DNA of 64,000 nucleotides from Curtobacterium pusillum (GTDB taxonomy: Bacteria; Actinomycetota; Actinomycetes; Actinomycetales; Microbacteriaceae). The notes under the pieces were generated by a model. The model ran no database searches. It saw only the letters and a program-made list of their open reading frames with translations, and was not told where the DNA came from. The stretch lies in assembly GCF_013359865.1 (NCBI RefSeq), contig NZ_JABMCE010000085.1, positions 1 to 64,000 of the forward strand, given 5' to 3'. The position numbers were made by a program, and so were the translations under genes. Shown piece by piece: positions 32,726-42,135 of the stretch. Every line of letters starts with the position of its first letter. The stretch's first letter is position 1.

Positions 32726-34198
32726 TCAGCGAGTGCGGATCGTGAACTTCTCGAGGGTGAAGGTGCCATCCTGTGCGAACAGGCCGACTCGTCCGGTAGG
32801 CCGGTCGTAGAGACGCGTGCTCAACGCGGTGGCACCATCGATGACCGCGACGCAGATGTCGGCGTCGAGGTGCACTTCGATGCGATGCCGCCCCGGTGCC
32901 AGCTCGACGGAGCGCTCCAGTTCCACTGCGTGCGGCACGTCGCCGAGGATCTGCCACTGCTCCGTGCCGGTGCTGCCGCGCGGCCACCGGTCCAGCACCA
33001 GCCGGCTCCGATTCGGTTCGAGCCGGAGCGCGTAGCCCTCCTCGGCGTCGTCGTTGGTGCGCAGCAACACTCCGAGCGACTGCGTGTTGGCCGTGATGTG
33101 GACGTCGGCGACGATCAACGCTTCGGCGGGAAGCTCCGGTCCGAGCCATGACGCGTACCGGGTCTCCGCACCAGCACCAACCTCCCGTACTGCGCCGTTG
33201 AGCGGCTCGAACTCCTCAGTGATGTCGGTCTCGTGGGCGTACGCGGCTTTCACCGCGTCGGGCAGGTCAAACCGCAACGACCCGTCGGATCGCTGATGCG
33301 CCTGCAGCGCTGCCATGGTGCCGGCCCACTGCCACCGGCCCTCGTCACGGCGACCGTCCTTCGTCGCGATCCATCCGACGAAGTAGCGGTCCTCTCCGAG
33401 GGCGACCGTCTTCGCGGCGTAGAAGGCGCGTCCGTCGACGGTGTCGTCCGCTGGCGCGACCCATGGTCCGTCGGGGGATTTCGCCATGCGGTATCGCGTG
33501 CAGAACGAGTCGGAGAACTCCGAGTACACCAGGTACCACCACTCACCCCACTGGAACACATCGGGGCATTCCTGGGTGATGAACCGGTGCGGCTCCCAGA
33601 GTGGTTCGGCGTCGCGCCACGTCACCAGGTCATCAGACTCGAGCCGCGCGACCAGCCCGGAACGTCGGTAGGGCTCCTCACGTCGACGTGTGGCGAGGAG
33701 CATCTGCCAGGGCCGGTCAGCTGCCGGGCGGAACACGAAGGGGTCCCGCCAGTCTTCGGGCGAGTACTCGGCGAGCGCAGGGAAGTCCCAGTCGTGGTGC
33801 TTGGTCCAGTCGGTCAGATCACCCGTGGAGGTGGCATGACAGACGACCTGGGCATCCTTGAACCCACCATCAGCACCGGTTGTGATGCGAGGATTGTGGC
33901 CGGTGTAGAACAAGTGCAGCGTCCCAGCGTCGTCCCGAACGACGCTTCCGGTGTAGCAGTCGAAGTCGCTGGCGTCCGTGCCTCCGGATGGAAGCACCAC
34001 GCCCTTGTCCTCGAACGTGACGAAGTCCGTTGTGGTGGCGGCGCCCCACGGCATCCCTGTCGAGCGCTCGAGCGGCGTGGCGTCGGGGCGCTCGTCAAGA
34101 AGGTAGAAGAGCCACGCCGTGCCGTCGCGCTCGAACGGGATGACGTCCCCGACGAAGCCGTTCGGGGGCTGGAAGTGGGTGCTGGGCGGGGGGATCAC
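32726..34198 (-). CDS. GH32-like glycoside hydrolase with an atypical N-terminal motif
   Basis: A 490-residue protein with a five-bladed GH32 propeller (about residues 1-320) and a beta-sandwich C-terminal domain. WRDPFVF and the acid/base segment ECPDVFQW fit the family. The nucleophile region normally reads WMNDPNG; here it is THFQPPNGFVGDVIPF, so an Asp is present but displaced. No signal peptide is seen. The GTG start abuts the stop of the LacI gene, giving an unusual regulator-hydrolase pair. It probably cleaves a fructose-containing saccharide in the cytoplasm; a different furanoside is possible. Confidence 0.75.
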   Translation of the reverse strand: MIPPPSTHFQPPNGFVGDVIPFERDGTAWLFYLLDERPDATPLERSTGMPWGAATTTDFVTFEDKGVVLPSGGTDASDFDCYTGSVVRDDAGTLHLFYTGHNPRITTGADGGFKDAQVVCHATSTGDLTDWTKHHDWDFPALAEYSPEDWRDPFVFRPAADRPWQMLLATRRREEPYRRSGLVARLESDDLVTWRDAEPLWEPHRFITQECPDVFQWGEWWYLVYSEFSDSFCTRYRMAKSPDGPWVAPADDTVDGRAFYAAKTVALGEDRYFVGWIATKDGRRDEGRWQWAGTMAALQAHQRSDGSLRFDLPDAVKAAYAHETDITEEFEPLNGAVREVGAGAETRYASWLGPELPAEALIVADVHITANTQSLGVLLRTNDDAEEGYALRLEPNRSRLVLDRWPRGSTGTEQWQILGDVPHAVELERSVELAPGRHRIEVHLDADICVAVIDGATALSTRLYDRPTGRVGLFAQDGTFTLEKFTIRTR

Positions 34199-35245
34199 TC
34201 AGGTTCCTTCGGATCGAGGGGCAGCAAGCGAGCTGCGGGGTACGTATTCGCAGGGCACGAGGTGCCGGCCGGGCTGCTCCGTCTCTGCCAACAGCAGCGT
34301 CCCGGCGTCGTAACCCATCTGCTGGTGGGGGAGTGCGACCGTGGTCAGCGGCGGATGCATCTGATCGGCGAGGTCCGGCTGGTCGTCGAATCCGACGATG
34401 CTGATGTCCTCCGGGCACCGCAGACCGAGTGACTGCGCAGCCATCAACGCGCCGACCGCCATGCGGTCGTTGCCGCAGATGATCGCAGTCGGTCGTTCGT
34501 TCGCCAGCACACCCATCGCGAGGTCGTAGCCGGAGCCCACCTGGAACGTGCCGAACTGGATCCGGATCGTGGCCGGATCGATGTTGGCATCCGCAGCGGC
34601 GCTCTCGAGTCCACGCTTCCGCTCCCGACAGGCGTAGTCGTCCTCCGGACCGCCGAGGAATGCGACGTTCGTATGGCCTGCTGTGAAGACGGCGGCGGCG
34701 GCGTCGCGGCCGCCCTGGAACTCATCGGCCAGCACGGTCACGGCGGGTACGTCGCCGGGTGGGAAGCAGTTGACGAAGACGGTCGGGACGTTGTCGAGTC
34801 CGCCGACCGGGGTGACGTATTCGGGGCCCGGCGCTGCGTAGATGAGCCCTGCGACGCCCTGCTGCACGAGGTTCTCGACTGCCGCCTTGCCGCCGTCCGT
34901 GGTCGGCGCGGTCTCGACCACGAAGCACACGTACCCGGCTTCCTGGACTGCTTGCTGCACGCCGAGAACGATGTGGCCAGCGTACGGCTGAGAAACGAGC
35001 CGGTCCGCGATGACACCGACCGTGTACGACCGGTTCGACCGCAACGACTGCGCTGCGCGGTTCGGCTGGAAGTTCAACTCCTTCGCGGCCTCGAGGACGC
35101 GGCTGCGCGTCTCGGCCGCGATGGAGACATCGCGGCGGTCGTTCAGCACGAACGACACGGTGGGCTGCGATACGCCTGCGTGGCGTGCAACGTCCTTCAT
35201 CGTGACGCGATGCGGCTGCGCTGCTGTCCGCTTACGGCTCGCCAT
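34199..35245 (-). CDS. LacI-family regulator of the fructan module
   Basis: A 348-residue repressor with helix-turn-helix MKDVARHAGVSQPTVSFVLND near residues 15-36, the hinge AAQSLRSNRS, and a sugar-sensing domain. The ATG at 35245 is chosen for homology; the frame runs further upstream through the operators. It is divergent from the binding-protein operon and directly followed by the GH32-like gene, which is likely co-transcribed. The AATACGTATT pair between 35282 and 35337 is its probable target. Confidence 0.9.
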   Translation of the reverse strand: MASRKRTAAQPHRVTMKDVARHAGVSQPTVSFVLNDRRDVSIAAETRSRVLEAAKELNFQPNRAAQSLRSNRSYTVGVIADRLVSQPYAGHIVLGVQQAVQEAGYVCFVVETAPTTDGGKAAVENLVQQGVAGLIYAAPGPEYVTPVGGLDNVPTVFVNCFPPGDVPAVTVLADEFQGGRDAAAAVFTAGHTNVAFLGGPEDDYACRERKRGLESAAADANIDPATIRIQFGTFQVGSGYDLAMGVLANERPTAIICGNDRMAVGALMAAQSLGLRCPEDISIVGFDDQPDLADQMHPPLTTVALPHQQMGYDAGTLLLAETEQPGRHLVPCEYVPRSSLAAPRSEGT

Positions 35246-35281
35246 CGACCCTCCTTCGTCATCATCATCATGCCAGAAGCA

Positions 35282-35337
35282 AATACGTATTGCGTGACCT
35301 GCGACCGGTGTGTACGCTCGGCCTGCAAATACGTATT
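35282..35337. promoter_or_regulatory. Paired LacI-type operators, AATACGTATT
   Basis: Two identical 10-bp palindromes (35282-35291 and 35328-35337) have nearly the same flanks (CAAATACGTATTG). Their centres are 46 bp apart, somewhat over four helical turns. They lie between the leftward LacI gene and the rightward fructan operon, so one repressor can control both and looping is conceivable. Confidence 0.85.
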
Positions 35338-35382
35338 GGCCCCGACCTAGCGGGGCCACGATCGCTCAGAGAGGAGCGACCC

Positions 35383-36789
35383 ATGGCGAACGGATTCGGT
35401 ACTCCAATCGACCGGCGCACGCTGTTCAAGTTCGGTGGTGCCGGGCTCGCCCTGGCCAGCATCGGATCGCTGGCCGCGTGCTCGACCACTGGTGGAGGGG
35501 GCAGCGGCTCGGGGACGGTGAAGATGCTCTACTTCGGTGAGCAGAGCGCCGCCACCGCTCTGCAGAAGGCGATCGAGCCGAAGATCAAGCAGCTGGACAA
35601 GAAAGCCAGCCTGCAGGTCACGGCGATCAACGGCACCGACTGGAACGACTTCCTTGCGAAGGTGCTGACGCAGATCGCGTCCGGGGATGTCCCGGACATC
35701 GTCAGCGTGGCGACCGAAGGCCAGCAGCTCCTGGCGTCGAAGAATCTGCTGACCCCGCTCGACGACTACGTCACGAAGAACCTGTCGGACCTGCACAAGT
35801 ACTTCACCGGCGCGCACCCGGCGCTGATCGAGTCGACGATGTACGAGGGGCACCTCTACACGCTGCCCGACAGCTTCAACGCGGGCAGCATGTTCTACTC
35901 GACCGATCTGTTCACCAAGGCCGGCCTGTCCCGGCCCGCAGCCACCTGGTCGATGGACGACTTCCACTCGTCGACGGAGAGCCTCGCGAAGCTCGGCGGT
36001 GGCACCTACGCGTTCGACTGGGTGGTTCGCCTCTGGGGCAGCTGGACTTCGTTCCTCTACGCGAACGACGGGAACCTCCTCGAGGAGGGCAAGTACTCCG
36101 GCGGCGACTGGCTGTGGAAGAGCAAGGCGTTCTCGGACAACCCGATCGGTGTCTCCGGCCGTAAGGGCGGTTGGAAGTGGGGGGACCCCACCGCGAACTC
36201 CGACGCGGCCGTCGAGGCACTCCAGTACGTCATCGACCTGCAGAAGTCCGGTGCGTCGCCTTCGCCTGACGTCGGCGGCGGCGGCACCCTGCAGGGGCTC
36301 ATGGCATCCGGCCGGATCGGCATGACCATCGGCGGTGGCTTCTGGGCCGGTGGTCTCCACAACGCGGGGATGAAGAACGGCAGCTTCGACGTGGTGCAGT
36401 TCCCGACATGGAAGAGCAACAAGTCGCTCTTCGGCGCCGGCGGATACGGCATCTTCAACTCCTCGAAGCAGAAGGATCTCGCGTTCGAGGTGGTCAAGCT
36501 CATGGTGCAACCCGAGAGCTTCGACGCGCTGTGGCCGGGCAACGTCACCACTCCGGCGCAGAAGTCGCTGATGACCGCGGAGCGGTACGCCACGACCGGG
36601 CCGGCCCACTGGTCGGTGTTCTACGACCAGCTCGACAACTCGGTGCCGATCTCGGCACCGCCGTACTACAACGCGCTCGCGACGGCACTCAACCAGCGCA
36701 CCACGCAGGCGATCTCCTCCGGAAACGCGAAGAAGGCGCTCGACGGCATGCAGGCCGACATCGAGAAGGCCGCTGCGCAGGCTTCGTGA
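35383..36789 (+). CDS. Tat-exported sugar-binding lipoprotein
   Basis: A 468-residue CUT1-type substrate-binding protein. The ATG at 35383 follows GAGGAG. Its signal peptide has a twin-arginine motif (DRRTLFKFGGAG, Arg-Arg near residues 11-12) and a lipobox SLAAC, indicating folded export through Tat and lipid anchoring. It is first in an operon with two permeases, a GH32 enzyme and a PfkB kinase, so it probably binds fructo-oligosaccharides. The same operon continues into tatC, tatA and a tatB-like gene, a suggestive link to its export route. Confidence 0.88.
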   Translation: MANGFGTPIDRRTLFKFGGAGLALASIGSLAACSTTGGGGSGSGTVKMLYFGEQSAATALQKAIEPKIKQLDKKASLQVTAINGTDWNDFLAKVLTQIASGDVPDIVSVATEGQQLLASKNLLTPLDDYVTKNLSDLHKYFTGAHPALIESTMYEGHLYTLPDSFNAGSMFYSTDLFTKAGLSRPAATWSMDDFHSSTESLAKLGGGTYAFDWVVRLWGSWTSFLYANDGNLLEEGKYSGGDWLWKSKAFSDNPIGVSGRKGGWKWGDPTANSDAAVEALQYVIDLQKSGASPSPDVGGGGTLQGLMASGRIGMTIGGGFWAGGLHNAGMKNGSFDVVQFPTWKSNKSLFGAGGYGIFNSSKQKDLAFEVVKLMVQPESFDALWPGNVTTPAQKSLMTAERYATTGPAHWSVFYDQLDNSVPISAPPYYNALATALNQRTTQAISSGNAKKALDGMQADIEKAAAQAS

Positions 36790-37736
36790 TGACAGCAGCA
36801 ACAGAAACGCGCGTCCGGCGGGCTGCCAAGGTCGCAGCCCGCCGGCCGGCGGCCAAGCGCGCCCGCCGTCGTGAGTCCACGTTCGGCTACCTGATGATCG
36901 GGCTCGCGGTGGTCTTCGTCGCCGTGTTCACCCTCATCCCCATCCTCGCCTCGCTCGGGCTGTCCTTCACGTCCTGGGACGTGATCAGCAGCCCGAAGTG
37001 GGTCGGCTTCGACAATTACGAGCGTCTGTTCACCGATGGGCCGGTGCTGGCGTCCTTCGGGGTCACCGTCCTGCTCGCCCTCGCGATCGTGGTGCTGCAG
37101 ATCTCGCTCGGCCTGCTGTTGGCCGTCTTGGCGAACAACCGGAAGCACAACGCGACACGAGTGTTCTTCCGCACCTCGTTCTACCTGCCGTTGCTGGCGT
37201 CGACAGCAGCCGTGTCGATCTTCATGGGCTACATCTTCGACACGAAGTTCGGGCTCATCAACTACTACCTCAACGAGATCGGTCTGCCCGGAGCGCACTG
37301 GCTCAACGACCCGTTCTGGGCGAAGGTCACGATCGTGATGGTCGTGGTCTGGCAGCAGGTCGGCTTCACGTTCGTGCTGTTCGTCGCCGCGTTGATGGCT
37401 GTGCCGGTCGATGTGCAAGAAGCAGCCGCGATCGACGGCGCCGGCCCATGGCGGACGCTGTTCCGGATCAAGATCCCGCTCATCAGCCCGACGATCCTGT
37501 TCGCCACGGTCATCGCCATGATCAACGCGATGCAGCTGTTCGATCAGCCGTTCATCATGACCAAGGGCGGGCCAGGTACCGCAACCACCACGGCCACCAT
37601 CTCCATGTACCAGGCCGGATTCCAGAACCTGCAGTTCGGGTTCGCCTCCGCCATCGCGATCCTGCTGCTGGTCATCATCGGCATCATCACCGCGATGCAG
37701 TTCATCGCAGCCCGAAAGCTGGTGTTCTACCAATGA
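36789..37736 (+). CDS. Sugar ABC permease, CUT1 (MalF-like)
   Basis: A 315-residue permease with a strongly basic N-terminus (residues 1-35), six helices and the EAA loop EAAAIDGAGPWRTLFRIKIPLIS. Its ATG shares TGATG with the binding-protein stop codon. It forms the channel with the next gene for uptake of the saccharide bound by the Tat lipoprotein. No ATPase is encoded; a shared MsiK-type ATPase is expected. Confidence 0.9.
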   Translation: MTAATETRVRRAAKVAARRPAAKRARRRESTFGYLMIGLAVVFVAVFTLIPILASLGLSFTSWDVISSPKWVGFDNYERLFTDGPVLASFGVTVLLALAIVVLQISLGLLLAVLANNRKHNATRVFFRTSFYLPLLASTAAVSIFMGYIFDTKFGLINYYLNEIGLPGAHWLNDPFWAKVTIVMVVVWQQVGFTFVLFVAALMAVPVDVQEAAAIDGAGPWRTLFRIKIPLISPTILFATVIAMINAMQLFDQPFIMTKGGPGTATTTATISMYQAGFQNLQFGFASAIAILLLVIIGIITAMQFIAARKLVFYQ

Positions 37737-38641
37737 CGACCACAGACACCCTCAACCCGCTGCACGCACCGGAGACATTGGCCCAGCCGAGCGTGGACCA
37801 CATCGTTCGGCGGCGGAAGCCCGTCGCGAAGGTGGGAAGCGTCATCGGGATGATCATCCTGATCATCGCCGTGGTGTTCGCACTCGGACCGCTGCTGTGG
37901 ACGCTGACGACGTCGCTGCGCACGCCGGCGGAATCGTTCAACAACCCGCCGCAGTGGCTGCCGCTGTCCTGGGACTTCAGCAACTACGCCGCGGTGTTCA
38001 ACCAGATCCCGATCGGACAGTTTTTCGTCAACAGCGTCATCGTCACGCTGCTGATCGTCGTCGGGCAGACCATCACCTGCACCCTGTCCGGGTACGCCTT
38101 CGCGATGATCAGCTTCCCGGGCAAGAACACGATCTTCGGGATCTTCCTCGCCACGATGATGGTGCCGATCCAGACGATCATCATCCCCGTCTTCGTCATC
38201 CTGAAGGACATGGGGCTGACCGGCTCCATCGCTTCCCTCATCGTCCCCGCCCTCGGCAGTGCATTCGGTACGTTCCTCATGCGGCAGTACTTCCTGCAGA
38301 TGCCGAACGAGCTCGGTGAAGCGGCCCGCATCGACGGTGCCAGCCAGTTCGGGGTGTTCTGGCACGTCTACTCGAGGATGGCAAGCCCGGCGATCGCGAC
38401 ACTGGCGATCCTCAACTTCTCCGGCTTCTGGGCCGAGTACTACCGGCCGCTGATCTTCCTCAACCAGCAGAACACGTTCACCCTTCCGCTGGGCCTGGTC
38501 GGGCTGCAGGGGAATCTCGGCACCGGATCGATCTCCGTCGTCCTCGCAGGCGTGGTACTCACGATGATCCCGAGCGTGCTGCTGTTCATCTTCGCCCAGC
38601 GCTACTTCATCGAAGGCGTCACGGCTGGATCCTCCCGATGA
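37733..38641 (+). CDS. Sugar ABC permease, CUT1 (MalG-like)
   Basis: A 302-residue six-helix permease with EAA loop EAARIDGASQFGVFWHVYSRM and the family C-terminal end YFIEGVTAGS. It overlaps the preceding permease by 4 nt and the following GH32 gene by 4 nt, showing tight coupling through the importer and hydrolase. Confidence 0.9.
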   Translation: MTTTDTLNPLHAPETLAQPSVDHIVRRRKPVAKVGSVIGMIILIIAVVFALGPLLWTLTTSLRTPAESFNNPPQWLPLSWDFSNYAAVFNQIPIGQFFVNSVIVTLLIVVGQTITCTLSGYAFAMISFPGKNTIFGIFLATMMVPIQTIIIPVFVILKDMGLTGSIASLIVPALGSAFGTFLMRQYFLQMPNELGEAARIDGASQFGVFWHVYSRMASPAIATLAILNFSGFWAEYYRPLIFLNQQNTFTLPLGLVGLQGNLGTGSISVVLAGVVLTMIPSVLLFIFAQRYFIEGVTAGSSR

Positions 38642-40065
38642 CCGACATCCGCACCATGCCCGCAGCACTCCAGAAAGCAGCACCGACCGTGACCGCCGCT
38701 GATCACCACCTCCCGCAATTCCACGTCCGGCTGCCCCGCGGCTACGTCAACGACCCGAACGGCCCGATCGACATCGGCGGGCAGGCGCACCTGTACTTCC
38801 AGTCCCGGCCCCGCGTCGATCTCGCGATCCCGGTCGAGTGGGGACACGCCACCAGCGACGACCTCGTGCACTGGACCCTGCACCGGCCGGCCATCGTCCC
38901 CGTCCCCGGGGGCGCCGACTCCGGCGGGGCATGGTCGGGCAACACGGTGCTGCACGACGGGACGGTCCGCGCCTACTACTCAGGGAAGGTCGACCACAGC
39001 CCCTTCCAATCGGTACTCCTCGCCGAATCCACCGACGGAGGCAACACGTACGGACCTCCCGTCCAGGTCGTCACGGACCCGTCGGTCGACGAAGCGATCA
39101 CCATGTTCCGCGATCCGTTCGTCTGGCAGGACGGTGACGGCTGGTCGATGGCCGTTGGAGCAGCGGCAGCCGATCAGACGGCTTCCGTCCGTCACTACCG
39201 CTCCGCGGATGGCCTCAGTTGGGCATTCGTCGGTGACCTGGTCGCGATGTCCCGCAACACGGTCGACGGCATCGACACCGGCGAAGGGTGGGAGTGCCCG
39301 CAGATCCTCACACTCGATGGCGTCGACGTCGCCATCGTGGCGTCCTGGTCGCATGCCGACGGGCCGGGCGATGTGATCGCCATCCCGCTGACCGGCGCTC
39401 CTCTGCCGGTCAAGGTGGATGACGGGCAGCACTTCTACGCGGCGTCCGTGATGCGAACGAGCTCCTGGGGCCCCGTGCTGTTCGGGTGGATCAGAGAAGG
39501 CCGTATCGAACAGTGGACGGAACAAGCCGGCTGGTCGGGTGCGATCTCACTCCCTCGACGGACCTGGTTGCACGGCGGGCGCCTCGCGAGCGAACCGCAT
39601 CCGGTGCTCGAATCGCTCCGGATCGGTTCCGGACAACGTGGCCAGGGCGCAACGATCGGTTCGCAGGTCGAGATCGTGCTTCCCGTCGCCGTCACGGGGC
39701 GCATCCGGCTCCGGTTCTCCGAAGCCGAGTACCTCGACGTCAACATCGACCTCGAAGCTGACATCCTCACCGTCGACCGGGCCCATGCCAGCACGGATCA
39801 TCGCGCTGACCCGAGTCCCGCGGTGGTCTCTGCTCCCTTCGACCGGTCCGCTGATCGACCCGCAGTGCGACTGCTGTTGGACGGGTCCATCGTCGAGGTG
39901 TTCACCAGTGCCGGCCGCTCCGTCACGACGCGGGTCTACCCCACGCAGGCTCCGCCGTGGACCGTGGAAGCGCCCGCTCAAGCGCTGGTCTGGGAGCTCG
40001 AACGTGCCGTTGCCACGGTGCCTGCCCACGACACGAACATCCCTGCGGGAACCGTTTCGTCGTAA
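38638..40065 (+). CDS. GH32 beta-fructosidase
   Basis: A 475-residue glycoside hydrolase family 32 enzyme with all three catalytic motifs: the nucleophile block RGYVNDPNGP (residues about 35-44), FRDPFVW (stabilising Asp) and GWECPQIL (acid/base Glu). A C-terminal beta-sandwich follows. There is no signal peptide, so it should hydrolyse imported sucrose or fructo-oligosaccharides in the cytoplasm, releasing fructose for the kinase encoded next. Whether the substrate is sucrose, inulin-type or levan-type cannot be read here. Confidence 0.9.
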   Translation: MTDIRTMPAALQKAAPTVTAADHHLPQFHVRLPRGYVNDPNGPIDIGGQAHLYFQSRPRVDLAIPVEWGHATSDDLVHWTLHRPAIVPVPGGADSGGAWSGNTVLHDGTVRAYYSGKVDHSPFQSVLLAESTDGGNTYGPPVQVVTDPSVDEAITMFRDPFVWQDGDGWSMAVGAAAADQTASVRHYRSADGLSWAFVGDLVAMSRNTVDGIDTGEGWECPQILTLDGVDVAIVASWSHADGPGDVIAIPLTGAPLPVKVDDGQHFYAASVMRTSSWGPVLFGWIREGRIEQWTEQAGWSGAISLPRRTWLHGGRLASEPHPVLESLRIGSGQRGQGATIGSQVEIVLPVAVTGRIRLRFSEAEYLDVNIDLEADILTVDRAHASTDHRADPSPAVVSAPFDRSADRPAVRLLLDGSIVEVFTSAGRSVTTRVYPTQAPPWTVEAPAQALVWELERAVATVPAHDTNIPAGTVSS

Positions 40066-40123
40066 TGCGCCGTACGAGCAGACGGCAACGACGATTCGTT
40101 CTCGAACATCGAAGGAGATGACT

Positions 40124-41026
40124 GTGCGTCTGATCGCCGTAGCGGGTGAATCGCTGGTCGACATCGTGCACGACGGCGCGACGCGGGAGATACCAGGTGG
40201 AAGCCCGGCGAACGTGGCGCTCGGGCTGGCACGGCTCGGCACCCCGGTCGAGTTCGCCACGTGGCTCGGTGACGATGCTCATGGACTCCGCATCGCCGAT
40301 CATCTCCAGGCGTCCGGCGTGCGGCTGGTACCAGGCGTCTTCGGTGCGACTCGGACCTCCGTCGCGATCGTTCGGCTGGCCCAGGACGGCCAGCCGACGT
40401 ACGAGTTCGGTATCGAGTGGGATCTGCCGGAAGTGCAGCAGACCCCGCGGTGGTTGCACGTCGGGTCGATCGGCGCGTTCCTCCAGCCCGGTGCGAGCAA
40501 GGTGCTGGCGTTGGTGCGTCGGACGGCGGCGGCTGCGGGAACCGTCTCGTTCGACCCCAACATCCGACCCGCCCTGCTCGGCGACGCAGCAGGCGTGCGA
40601 GCTTGGTTCGAGCAGCTGGCCGCGAGCGCGAACGTGGTGAAGCTGTCCGACGAGGACGCGGCATGGCTCTATCCCGGATTCAGCACGGACGCAGTCCTGG
40701 ACCGGCTCCTCGAGGTCGGCGTCGAGCTCGCCGTCATCACCACCGGTGCCGCAGGCTCGGTCCTGGCTACTGCACTCGAGCGGGTCCCGGTGCCGAGCGA
40801 GCGCGTTGACGTCGTGGACACGGTCGGCGCAGGCGACACCTACATGGCGACGCTCATCTGGCAGCTCCGGAGTCACGGGGCGGCACTCGGCTCGATCGAC
40901 GGATCCGCCCTCGCCGAACTCGGTCGCGTCAGTGCCCGTGCCGCGGCGATCACTGTCAGCCGGCGGGGTGCAGATCTGCCGACCGCCGATGATCTGCTCT
41001 CGGTTGCCGGCGAGGACAGCGGATGA
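40124..41026 (+). CDS. PfkB-family carbohydrate kinase, probable fructokinase
   Basis: A 300-residue sugar kinase with the N-terminal GESLVDIVHDG and GGSPANVALGLARLG and the C-terminal ATP/catalytic motif DTVGAGDTYMATL. I prefer the GTG at 40124: the ribosome site GAAGGAG (40111-40117) is 6 nt before it, whereas it directly abuts the in-frame ATG at 40118. It would phosphorylate fructose released by the GH32 enzyme. It is 58 nt after that gene and overlaps tatC by 4 nt. Confidence 0.88.
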   Translation: MRLIAVAGESLVDIVHDGATREIPGGSPANVALGLARLGTPVEFATWLGDDAHGLRIADHLQASGVRLVPGVFGATRTSVAIVRLAQDGQPTYEFGIEWDLPEVQQTPRWLHVGSIGAFLQPGASKVLALVRRTAAAAGTVSFDPNIRPALLGDAAGVRAWFEQLAASANVVKLSDEDAAWLYPGFSTDAVLDRLLEVGVELAVITTGAAGSVLATALERVPVPSERVDVVDTVGAGDTYMATLIWQLRSHGAALGSIDGSALAELGRVSARAAAITVSRRGADLPTADDLLSVAGEDSG

Positions 41027-41829
41027 CTGCCCCGTCGGTGCCGCACGGGAAACGGCAGCGTCCCGCTTCCGGCGCCATGTCGGTCGGACAGCACTTCAAC
41101 GAGCTTCGGAAGCGCCTCTTCCGCGCGGTACTCGCCATCGCAGTCTGCGCGATTGCCGGCTGGTTCGTCACACCGTTCGTGCTCGATCAGCTCCGCACCC
41201 CGGTCGCCGAGCTGACCACCACTGGCGGCGGTCACGCCGCGGAGCTGAACTTCCCCGTCATCAGCGGCGCCTTCGACCTGCGGCTCCAGATCACCATCAC
41301 CATCGGTGTCGTCATCTCCAGCCCCATCTGGCTCTACCAATCGTGGGCGTTCGTTGTTCCCGCGCTGATGCGGAAGGAGAGGCTGTACGCCATCGGCTTC
41401 CTCGGCTCCGCGATCCCGCTGTTCCTCGGCGGCTGCTGGTTCGGCTGGCAGGTCCTGCCGCACATCGTGCAGATCCTCGGCAGTTTCGTCGCGCACCAAG
41501 ACACCTCGATCGTCGATGCGAAGGCTTACTACGACTTCGCAGTGAAGCTCGTGCTCGCCGTCGGTATCGCCTTCGTCCTGCCGGTCTTCCTCGTCCTGCT
41601 GAACTTCGTCGGCGTGTTCACCGCGAAAGCGATCCTCGGCGCCTGGCGCATCGCAGTGCTCTGCATCCTCATCTTCACCGCGGTCGTCACGCCGTCAGCG
41701 GACATCGCATCGATGTTCCTCCTCGCCGTTCCGATGTCCGTGCTCTACCTGGCAGCGTGCGCCGTCGCATGGCTGCACGACCGTCATCTCACCCGCCGCC
41801 TCGCGGCCGCGGCGACCACCACCCCGTAA
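41023..41829 (+). CDS. tatC: Twin-arginine translocase subunit TatC
   Basis: A 268-residue integral membrane protein with six helices, the N-terminal signature VGQHFNELRKRLFRA and the long periplasmic loops of TatC. TatC recognises twin-arginine signals and, with TatA and TatB, exports folded proteins. Its ATG overlaps the fructokinase stop by 4 nt, so it is translationally coupled to a sugar catabolic gene, which is unusual. The first gene of the same operon encodes a lipoprotein with a Tat signal. Identification is firm; a dedicated role is inferred. Confidence 0.92.
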   Translation: MTAPSVPHGKRQRPASGAMSVGQHFNELRKRLFRAVLAIAVCAIAGWFVTPFVLDQLRTPVAELTTTGGGHAAELNFPVISGAFDLRLQITITIGVVISSPIWLYQSWAFVVPALMRKERLYAIGFLGSAIPLFLGGCWFGWQVLPHIVQILGSFVAHQDTSIVDAKAYYDFAVKLVLAVGIAFVLPVFLVLLNFVGVFTAKAILGAWRIAVLCILIFTAVVTPSADIASMFLLAVPMSVLYLAACAVAWLHDRHLTRRLAAAATTTP

Positions 41830-41843
41830 CGCGGCCTCGGCTG

Positions 41844-41883
41844 CGATCACCCCATCTCGCGAACGATCACCCCATCTCACGAA
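41844..41883. repeat. 20-bp tandem duplication before tatA
   Basis: Copies 41844-41863 and 41864-41883 are adjacent and differ at one position. The second runs directly into the GAAGGAG ribosome site of tatA, so the duplication sets the length of the tatC-tatA spacer. Confidence 0.8.
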
Positions 41884-41893
41884 GGAGCGCACC

Positions 41894-42103
41894 ATGCTCG
41901 GCAACCTCACCGGCGTCCACCTGCTCATCATCCTCGGCATCGTCGTACTGCTCTTCGGTGCCACGAAACTCCCCGCCCTGGCCAAGGGCCTCGGGCAGTC
42001 GCTGAACATCTTCCGCAGCGAGATCCAAGCCGACGACAGCAAGAAGAAGACAACCGCTCCCGACAGTCCCACAGCCGACCCCGTTCTCCCGTCGAACGAG
42101 TGA
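41894..42103 (+). CDS. tatA: Twin-arginine translocase subunit TatA
   Basis: A 69-residue protein with one N-terminal helix (HLLIILGIVVLLFG), the FG hinge and KLPALAKGLGQSLNIFRSEI amphipathic helix, then a polar tail. This is the pore-forming TatA type. GAAGGAG lies 4-5 nt before the ATG region. It follows tatC by 64 nt and precedes the tatB-like gene by 32 nt, forming a complete Tat set with them. Confidence 0.92.
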   Translation: MLGNLTGVHLLIILGIVVLLFGATKLPALAKGLGQSLNIFRSEIQADDSKKKTTAPDSPTADPVLPSNE

Positions 42104-42135
42104 CCTCCTCTCAGTCGAACTGACGGGATCACATC

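Noticed and set aside
40118-40123. ATG at 40118 as fructokinase start
   Set aside because: The ribosome site GAAGGAG touches this ATG with no spacer; the GTG six bases later has ideal spacing.
41844-41883. Possible CRISPR-like or phage attachment repeat
   Set aside because: Only two directly adjacent copies without spacers, no cas, integrase or tRNA gene nearby; a simple tandem duplication explains it.
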